Source: Progne subis subis (Eukaryota; Chordata; Aves; Passeriformes; Hirundinidae). Taken from it: a stretch of DNA of 64,000 bases. Within the stretch, counting starts at the first letter, position 1, and the number at the start of each line of letters is the position of its first letter. Under the pieces are notes generated by a model, which was given only the letters and a program-made list of their open reading frames with translations, had not been told where the DNA came from and ran no database searches. Of the stretch, positions 56,691-64,000 are shown one piece after another. The translations under genes were made by a program, and so were the position numbers. Where the stretch lies: positions 48,609 to 112,608 of the forward strand of contig JAKJHU010000858.1 of NCBI GenBank assembly GCA_022316685.1. Direction: 5' to 3'.

Positions 56691-57777
56691 GACCCCTCCT
56701 CTTTGCCACCAATAGTGCAGGAAGACAGGGAATGGGGTTTTTATCAGTTTGTCAGGAGATATTTTTCTGTTTGCTCAGGGAGAGGAGTTTTTCTTCTGCT
56801 ATGTGTGAGTCCCTGCCACGGCCAGTCTTTCCAATGCTGTTGTGGTGTGGCACACTTCTTCATGGGGTGCAGTCTTTTAAGCATAGGCTGCTCTAGTTTG
56901 GCAGGAAAGGTCCTCTTTCTTTATTTCTAGGAGCAAGGGCCCTCTCTCTCTGCTCAGGTCTCTCACTGGAGCACAGTTTCCTCTGGCATCTCCCTGCTCC
57001 AGCATGAGCACTTTTCCCACAGGCTGCGAGTGGATCTCTGCATATCCCAAGGACTTCATGGATTACAGGGGCACAGTTTGTTTCACAATTGTCCTCACCA
57101 CAGTTTGCAGAGAAATTTTGCTCCAACTCTTAGAGCACCTCCTTCCTTTCCTTTTCCATTGACCTTGGTGCTGCCATGTTGTTTTCTCTTACATGTCTCC
57201 ACTTTGTACTCTTCTCTATCTAAAAGAAAAATTGCTGCCTGTAGGTACCATTGCCAACAAGTTCCACTAATTCAAAGATTCTTGCAGCATCTTGTAGTGC
57301 CAAGAGGTTGATTTTGTGTAATTTCCATGCTGGAAAACCACTCTTCATTTTTCACTATTGGCCATGCGGCTGCGCGTTTGTGCTATTTAATGCCTTTCTT
57401 CATGTGGGGCACCGAGATGGAGAAGCTGCCATCGCTGTCCCTGCCCTCCTGCCCGTGCCATGGCTAGCTAGGGGCGGCCAGGCAGGCAAGGCTCATTGTG
57501 GGCCACACCAAAATGGTGGTGGCTGCGGGTCGCTGCGGGCCATGCTGGGCTGTCCCTGGGCAACCCCTGGAAACAACTGTGCATGTGCTGTTTTGATTTT
57601 CTTCCTTAAATATGTCATTACAGAGGTGTACCAACTTCTCTAATTGGGCCAGCAGCATGTCCATCTTCAGAGCAATCAGAGATTTGCTCTACTCTGCACG
57701 GTGGAAGCTTCCAGTAGCTTCTCACAGAAGCCACCTCTGTGGCCTCTCCTGCTGACAAAACCAGGCCATGTAAAACA
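56691..57777 (-). mobile_element. Long ERV LTR, inverted copy of 41546-42660
   Basis: Reverse-complement match along its length, including the CpG-richer part (57400-57560). It is cut off on the left at a point matching about 42650, before the AATAAA-bearing end. Confidence 0.8.
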
Positions 57778-58725
57778 AGCCTCAGAATGTCATAATGGTT
57801 TCCAATTCCATGAGGCCCTGCTGTGTTACAGTGGTCTCTTTTGGTTCCACAGTATCACAATGGCACCTTGGATTCATGAAGCCCTGAAGTATGGAATGGA
57901 ACCTTGATTCCACTGGGTGCCTCATTGTTACATGAGTTCTTAGTTCCATGGAGCCCTGTAGTGTCACAATGATCTCCTTGGTTACTGTGGCACAGTGTCA
58001 CAATGGCCCTTTGGTTCTACAAAGCCCCAGAGTGTCACAATGGCCCCTTGCTGCCATGAGGCCGTGCAATGTCACAATGGTCTCGTTGGTTCCCTGAGGC
58101 CCTGCAGTTCCACAATGGCCCTTTGGTGTCACAAGGCCTTGAAGTGTCACATAGTCTCAGTGGGTTTCCCGCTGCATCACAATGGCCTCCTTGGTTCCAT
58201 GAGGAACTGTGTACCAATGGTATCCTTGGCTCCAGAGTCAGAATGTCCCTGTGGTCTCATGGAGCCCCACAGTGTCACTATGATCCCCTTGATTCCATGA
58301 GGCCCTGCTGTGCTACAATGACCCCTTGGTTATACAAGGCCCTGCAGTCACAATGGCCTTGATTCCAGTGGGTCCTGAAGTGTCCTAATGGTCTCCATGC
58401 TTCCATGAGGCCCACAATGTCACAATGGACTTTTGGTTCCATGAGCTTTCATACTGCCAGCAACAGTCTCCTTGGTTCCACAGTGTCACCATGGACCCTT
58501 TGTTCCATGAGGTTCAGTGGTGTAACATGGACACCGTGATCCCATGAGGTTCTGCAGTGTCACAATGGACTCCTTGGTTCTGCAGCCCTGCTGTGTCACC
58601 ATGGACCCGTAGTTCCATGAGGTTCCGTAGTGTCACCATGGTCCCTTTGGTTCCACAAGGCCTTGCTGTGCCACAATGGCCCCTTGGTTCCATGAGGTTC
58701 TGTACTGTACACAGATTCTCCTTGG
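57778..58725 (-). repeat. 38-bp minisatellite array, module copy 3 left side
   Basis: About 24 units in the GTGTCACAATGG orientation, inverse of 40598-41540 and direct match to 30200-30978. Confidence 0.9.
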
Positions 58726-59152
58726 TGTGGGAGGACAGATTGTAAAGAGAATAGAGATAGTGCTGAAGGCAATCTCCCCTGATAAATTGCAGCTGTACTA
58801 ATTCCCAAGAGTGGGAACAGCCTTGCCCTTAATAGATCCCAGCTATGTCCAATGAGAGTGAGTGTTATAACACATTGGGTGAGCTGGGCAAGAGTCAGAT
58901 GGAGTCTGCAGGCTGTGCTGGAGGAAGAAGGGTCAAGGGTGTGTGAGGGACAGAGAGGGTCTGGTGCTCATTCAAGGGACAGGAAAGAGTTAGCCAGTCC
59001 TGCAGGGGAAGAGAGAGAGCCAGAAGGCTGCATGGATCTGCCTGTGGGTAGGCAGCAGAGAGAAAGGTATGAGTTTTTAGATAATAGAGACTGACACCTG
59101 TGTCAGTGTGACTCCACTGTCAACTGGTGCCCCCTGTGAGGACTGGGCAACA
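58726..59152 (+). mobile_element. ERV LTR, module copy 3
   Basis: TGTGGGAGG to GGGCAACA, about 427 bp. Candidate tRNA-Trp site TGGTGACCCTGACATGAT at 59158-59175. Confidence 0.7.
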
Positions 59153-59175
59153 ATGAATGGTGACCCTGACATGAT

Positions 59176-60059
59176 CCTGGCAGATGACTACAGACCAGTG
59201 AGACAGTGGAGCCCAGCTGAACTGAGCCAGGTGGGTCAAGAGCATGAAGATCAGAGCAGGTGAAGAGAGTCTGAGAGCAAAATAGAGAGACCTGAGACCT
59301 AAAAATCCAGATGAATTGCAGCAGGTGGACCTGAGAGCTTGAAAGCAATGTAGGCAGAACTGAAAGCCCAAGAGTCTGATAACTTATGAGACACTGCCCA
59401 AGGTATGGCCGCAGTTTGTGGGATCCTGGGGTGGCACCTGCCAGTGTTCAGCAGCAATGTGTAGCTAGAAGTGGCAGCAGAGCTTTGAGAAGGTGGAGTG
59501 GAGAGACAAAAGGAATGTAAGAAAAGCTTGGAGTGAAACTAACGCAAAAAAAATGGAGGTGACCAAACTCAAAGAGAAGAAACGTCATGAAAATGAGTTT
59601 GTAACTGTATGAGGGAAAGTGTTGAAAAGAACTATACAAGAAGGAGAGTAACAGCAAGCAGAGATGTTGCTTCAGCCAACGAAGAACTGAAATTGCAGAA
59701 GACAAAAGCAAAACCTGAAAAAGGAGCAAGAGAATTTACTAAAGCAGCAGTGGGAGCTAGAGACAGATTAGTTTTATTAATCAGTTCAATGTGTTTATTT
59801 GCTGGTGAAACATACATATTGTATTCAAAATTAAGTTCCATAGGCATAGATATCAGTAGGCATAAGACAAAAGCTAATATCCCATGTAAGAGAATGATGT
59901 CTATACTGTTAAGAACAAAACTAAACCAAAAAAACAAAGAAGAGAGAGTTAACAATTACTGGAAAGGAACAGAAAAGGTAGTTCTGCCACTGTAAACTTT
60001 CACTCTGAGTCTACATTTCAAATAACACATTGACCCATCTGCAGGAGGATTTCTCCTCA
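59176..60059 (+). mobile_element. ERV internal remnant, module copy 3 (least damaged)
   Basis: A frame open from 59609 to 59995 encodes about 128 residues: a Lys/Glu-rich N-part, then a hydrophobic segment (RLVLLISSMCLFAGE), then a basic tail. Related but broken frames occur in copies 1 and 2. It resembles no Gag, Pol or Env domain that I can name; it may be a leader or accessory product or simply a remnant. Confidence 0.45.
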
Positions 60060-60880
60060 GGAGAAATGTATTTTTGAAACTTTTCTTGGTTGCCAGGAGC
60101 CCGGCCCAGCTCAGCAGCACAGACACAGCACAAGACCTTTAATGAGCCACTCATGGAATTTAGTGTTGTTTACATTCAACTTTGTCCCTGAGAGTATGTT
60201 CAAAAAACTTCTCAAGAACTCAAAGTTAAATTGAAACATTGAAGTTTCTTCAAGTTTTAATGGGTCCCACAGAGCAACCCAACTGAGGAAAGTTTCCCCA
60301 AGTTCCAGTTAGAGCAGAACACTGCAGGCAGTGATGACAGGTGGGGACAAACAAGGCAAAGGTGTCTCTGATGCTCAGCAAACCTGGATGTGTTTCAGGA
60401 ATGCAAAGGGCCAAGGCCTGAGCCCCAGCCCCTGCCAAGGCAGATCCTGTCCCTCCCTCAGTGCTCAGGGCTCTTCCCAGGACACTGGGATGTGGGGATG
60501 TGCAATGCCAAGGGCAGCACCATGGGGCGGCCCCTGCCAGGCTGCTGAGCAGGGACAAGGAGGCAATGAGGCCCCAGGCCTGCCAGGGTCACTTGTCTCC
60601 TGCTCATGGCTCAGGCCCAGGGCCAGCAGCCATGGCCCAAGTGCTGCAGGAGTTGGCTGTGTCAGGGCCTTTCAGCTGCTGCCCATCCCTGTGCCCTCTC
60701 CAGCCCAGGCTGTCCTACGGTGTCCATGCCCTGCGCCTCTGTCCCTGCAGGCTGTCGTCATCCCCCGGCTGCCCCACCTCGCTGGCCCCTTCCTTTGCTG
60801 ACAGCTCTGTGTCCTGCCTGCCTCTGCAAAGCTTTGGGCTTGATACCAAAAGGGTAATTCCATTTCTACCCTGCCTGTGA
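60060..60880 (+). repeat. Conserved duplicated block K, copy 4
   Basis: Close match to 32341-33170 and, inverted, 38400-39060. The link 60881-61184 follows. Confidence 0.85.
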
Positions 60881-61184
60881 AGTTTTAGCAAGAAGCCAGT
60901 CACATAAAGGGCCTGCTTTTCATGTGAGGATGGTTGGAAGACAAAAAGAAGACATTGGCTTGAGAGTGTAGTGATAGAAAAACAAGGAGTGAATCTGGGA
61001 AGTTCAAGGGTTTTATGGAAATGTGTAACTATAAATACACATTGAGTGACTGTATGTAAGCAACACCCTGGTAGAATTACATGTTCATGTAAGGTTAGGA
61101 GTTACCCTTCACTGAGGCCTGAATCAAGGATACCCTCCTAAATAGCAATTAGTGTTGTCTTATTCTGATATTTGGATATTTGGT

Positions 61185-61775
61185 GATGGCAGGGCCTCAC
61201 AGAACCAAGGAGTCTCCTGTGACACTGTGCAGACTCATGGAACAAAGGGTCCATTTGGACACAGCAGAACCTCATGGGACTAAAATCCATTTTGGCACTT
61301 TGGGGCCACATTGAAGCAATGGTCCCTGTGATACTGCAGTTCCAAGGAGACCACTGTGACAATGAGAAACCTCTTGGAACCAAGGAGCCATTTCTGACAC
61401 AGCAAGGCCTCGTGGAACCATGGGTCCATTGTGACACTGCGGAGCCTCACAGAACCAAGGTGACCATGGTATAGTACAGAACCTCATGGAACCAAGGGTG
61501 CATTATTAATGTGTGTGGCCACATGGAACCATGAGCCACTGTGACACAGTGTGGCCACATGGAACCAAGGGGCCATTGTGACACTGAGGATCCAAGGAGC
61601 CCATTGTGACTGAGGAACCTCATGGAACCAAGAATCATTGTTACACTGTGGAGCCCTGTGGAGCCAAGGGGACCACAGTGACATTGTGGGGCCTCATGGA
61701 ACAATGGAGACTCTTCTGACACTTTGGGACCCACTGGAACCAAGGGGCCATTATAGCATGGCAGAGCTTCAGTAG
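61185..61775 (+). repeat. 38-bp minisatellite array, module copy 3 right side
   Basis: About 15 units in the CATTGTGACAC orientation, ending at CATTATAGCATGGCAGAGC just as array 37500-38110 does in reverse. Confidence 0.9.
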
Positions 61776-62170
61776 TGGATGGAGAAGTGGATCTTCCACA
61801 CATCAACCCCCAGAGCCTGACAGGGACAAGGGGCTGGGCTGTGTGACCAGGACATCAAGGACGTGCATGATCCAGGTCACTGTGGCCTGGCTTGGGTTCC
61901 CCAGGGCAGGAAAGATGTCTGGCAGCTGCAGCAGGGTTAGGGAAGGGCCCCAAGGTGGGGCTGGAGCCCTTTGGCTGTGAGCAGAGGCTGAGGGAGCTGG
62001 GCTTGTCCACCCGAGCAGGGAAGGCTGAGGGGCTCCTCATGCCAGCCTGGCAGTGCCACCGAGGAGGTGATGGAGAGCACAGAGCCAGGCTCTTCACCGG
62101 GGCCTGGTGGGAGAAAAGACAATGGATGGAAGAGGCAAGAGAGGAGCTTCAGCCAGGAGAGGAAGAGATA
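61776..62170 (+). mobile_element. Diverged CR1-like fragment and flank
   Basis: CR1 3'-region landmarks at 61935-62170 (GAGCCAGGCTCTTCACC). Inverted partner of 37090-37510. Confidence 0.5.
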
Positions 62171-63460
62171 AAATGAATCAGGCTGGTTTCAGCATTTTCA
62201 ACACCAAAAGCAGCCTGACCCTTCTTCATCCATGACTGGCAGCTTTGCACATAGGGCACTGTTGGAGTTGTTTTGACCTCCAGTCCAGGCAGAGCATCCT
62301 GATACAACACCTTGATTGTTCATATCTATCTATCATCTTTGTTGAAAACTGGTTTGCAGAAATCCCTTGTGGATGGTGGATGAGGGATGGAGGATGCAGC
62401 TGGGACATTGCACAGAAAGCTGAGGGAAGAATTGTGATATGAAATAGCATCATGTTCAACTTTTTGTTGGCAATGAAGAGAAACTTTCCTCAGCTGATCT
62501 GAGTCCCAGGGACTGGATGAGGGAAATGGTGGGGTGGGGGTAGGGACAAAGTGTGATTGATTGTCAGCCATGAAGGGTCTGATTTTCAGATCTATTCAGA
62601 CTGCACTAGGAGGTGCTGGGGATCAATATCAACTGGGATTGCTGATATCAATCTATAAACAGGAAAAGAAACCTAAACAGGACAAAACAACTATTTCTTC
62701 ATTGTTTTTAATATAGTATTCACTTTGAATACACTTCTGAAATCAGTCTAATTACCACAGATTTGAAGAGTTGAGTTATTCCCATGGGCTTTCTTGTTGG
62801 GTTTTTGAACAAATGTTAATGAGCCTTTGTCAAAGATTTCTCAACTGAAGAACTCAAGGAAGAAGAGGCCTCTGAAAAGTAAAATTCACCACAACTTCTA
62901 AGTGGCTGAGGATCCATCTCATCATGTCAGGATGAACAGAAATGGGCACAGCTTTCTGGCTGCCCCAGCTTTGGGATGGGCCCTGGGCCTGGAGCAGGAA
63001 CAGCTCCTGAGGGCCACAAGGCCGGGGCTGTTGTGCTGGCCTGGGCAGATGGGATGGCAGCAGGGGCTGCAGAGCTCTCAGGATGTCCTGGAGAGGAGAG
63101 CAGGGCACACAGGGAGCCTCCTTTTCCCTTGGCCAGGCACCTTCCCCCATGGCTGGGGCTGAGCCCTCTCTGAGCTGCAGCTGCTGCTGTGCCCTTGCGA
63201 GGGGCTGAGGCCGTGGGGCCCCTGCCCAGAGCAGCCTGCCCTGAGCAGAGCTGTGGGGCCAGAGCCGGCTGGGCTGTGCTGGGGAGAGGCCCTTGGTGCT
63301 GCCGAGAGCTCAGGGCAGCTGGCAGAGCTTGGAGGGAGCTGGGCTGGGCTGAGAGAGCCTGGCACAGAAACCATCAGTGTCCATCTCAGCCTGTGTGAGC
63401 GTGCAGGGGCAGGACTCAGCCCAGGCCTTGTGGGCAGGGCCAGCGCCTGTGGAAGGCATT
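62171..63460 (-). repeat. Blocks S and P, copy 3
   Basis: Reverse complement of 35703-37085. Block S is at about 62177-62900 and block P at 62854-63460. Homology to the left arm stops near 63410-63460. Confidence 0.8.
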
Positions 63461-64000
63461 GAAAACAGGCAAGTGCCCCAGAGAGGAGGCTGCTCTGTGC
63501 CCTTGGTGGCATGGACAGAGCAGGGAGGGGGCCCAGGACATTTGTCAGTGCCAGCCTCTGTCCCCAGCCATTGCCAGCCCTGGCTGCTCAGCCCAGGTTT
63601 GCGGGGCAGTTTGGCTGTGGCCCAGCTCCATCCTCCTGCGGGGCTCAGGGCCTGTTCCCGGCCATGGCCAGCCCTGCCCGGCCTCTCTGCTGGCCCAGAG
63701 CCCGGCAGAGCCCGGGGCAGGGCTGTCTGTGCAGCCCCACAGGTGCCACGGGCTGTGCAGGAGCTGGCAGAGGCTGCCCAGCAGGGAGGCCATGGGGCAC
63801 AGAGCCCCAAGGCTGCTGTGGGCACCACGGCACAGGGGCCGTTCCCACCCGCAATGCTCCTGTCCTGCCCTGCGCCTGCACAGGGGCTGTGGCACCATGG
63901 CTGGGCCAGCGCGGCAAAGGGGCCACGCAGCCTGCCGGGGCTGACAGCAAGGCCAGGCACACACAGGGAATTGCTGGGCATTGCCTGGGCTGGGCAGGGC
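63461..64000. other. GC-rich end of window, no gene recognised
   Basis: CTGGCC/GGCCAG-rich DNA with open frames on both strands but no domain motif. Outside the inverted duplication. Confidence 0.35.

Larger units (their letters stand above)
56691..63460 (-). repeat. Right arm of large inverted duplication (partner 35700-42660)
   Basis: See the left arm. The 14-kb spacer between arms holds another inverted S/P copy, satellite DNA, the class II provirus and an ERVL pol fragment. Confidence 0.85.

Overview
The window looks like bird nuclear DNA, most likely from a songbird. It holds chicken-repeat-1 (CR1) LINEs, class II and class III endogenous retroviruses (ERVs), a PIM-type kinase of the form that is expanded in birds, and remnants of the bird-expanded OR14-like olfactory receptors. 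No bacterial-style genes, CRISPR arrays or complete tRNA/rRNA genes were seen. Host genes are few and most of the sequence is mobile or repetitive. That fits a repeat-rich accessory region such as a W chromosome, a pericentromere or an unplaced scaffold, but this placement is inference.

Left part (1-10.7 kb). A possible host exon at 605-1372 is cut by a solo LTR with a 4-bp target duplication. A 5'-truncated CR1 LINE follows (2.1-4.6 kb, minus). A CpG-rich segment then leads into a PIM-like serine/threonine kinase gene (kinase exons 6070-8081, plus) with all catalytic motifs present. Next to it is a degraded second PIM copy (8.36-9.6 kb) that shares the introns but keeps signatures closer to canonical PIM1. 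A 51-bp minisatellite ends this part.

Middle part (11.2-29 kb). A very young class III (ERVL-like) provirus lies on the minus strand at 11229-18102. Its LTRs are nearly identical, it has a tRNA-Lys primer site, gag and pol share one frame across a UAG stop, and there is no room for env. After it come a CR1 scrap, a solo LTR carrying a 39-bp minisatellite, and two olfactory receptor pseudogenes (24.6-26 kb, minus).

Right part (28-64 kb). This is a mosaic of segmental duplications. A module of about 3.9 kb consists of a 38-bp minisatellite, an ERV LTR with internal sequence, a 0.5-0.8 kb conserved block, and the same minisatellite in the opposite orientation. It occurs three times: 30.2-34.1 kb plus, 37.5-41.5 kb minus, 57.8-61.8 kb plus. 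The second and third copies belong to a larger inverted duplication with arms of about 7 kb (35.7-42.66 kb and 56.69-63.5 kb). The spacer between the arms holds a class II (betaretrovirus-like) provirus at 46492-56071 with gag, pro with a dUTPase-like part, pol and env, all broken by frameshifts. A roughly 187-bp tandem repeat occurs in several places.

Only the PIM-like kinase looks like an intact host gene. The retroviral genes are all interrupted, although the ERVL provirus inserted recently. Repeat boundaries come from reading the sequence by eye and may be off by tens of bases unless a target duplication or LTR edge is stated.
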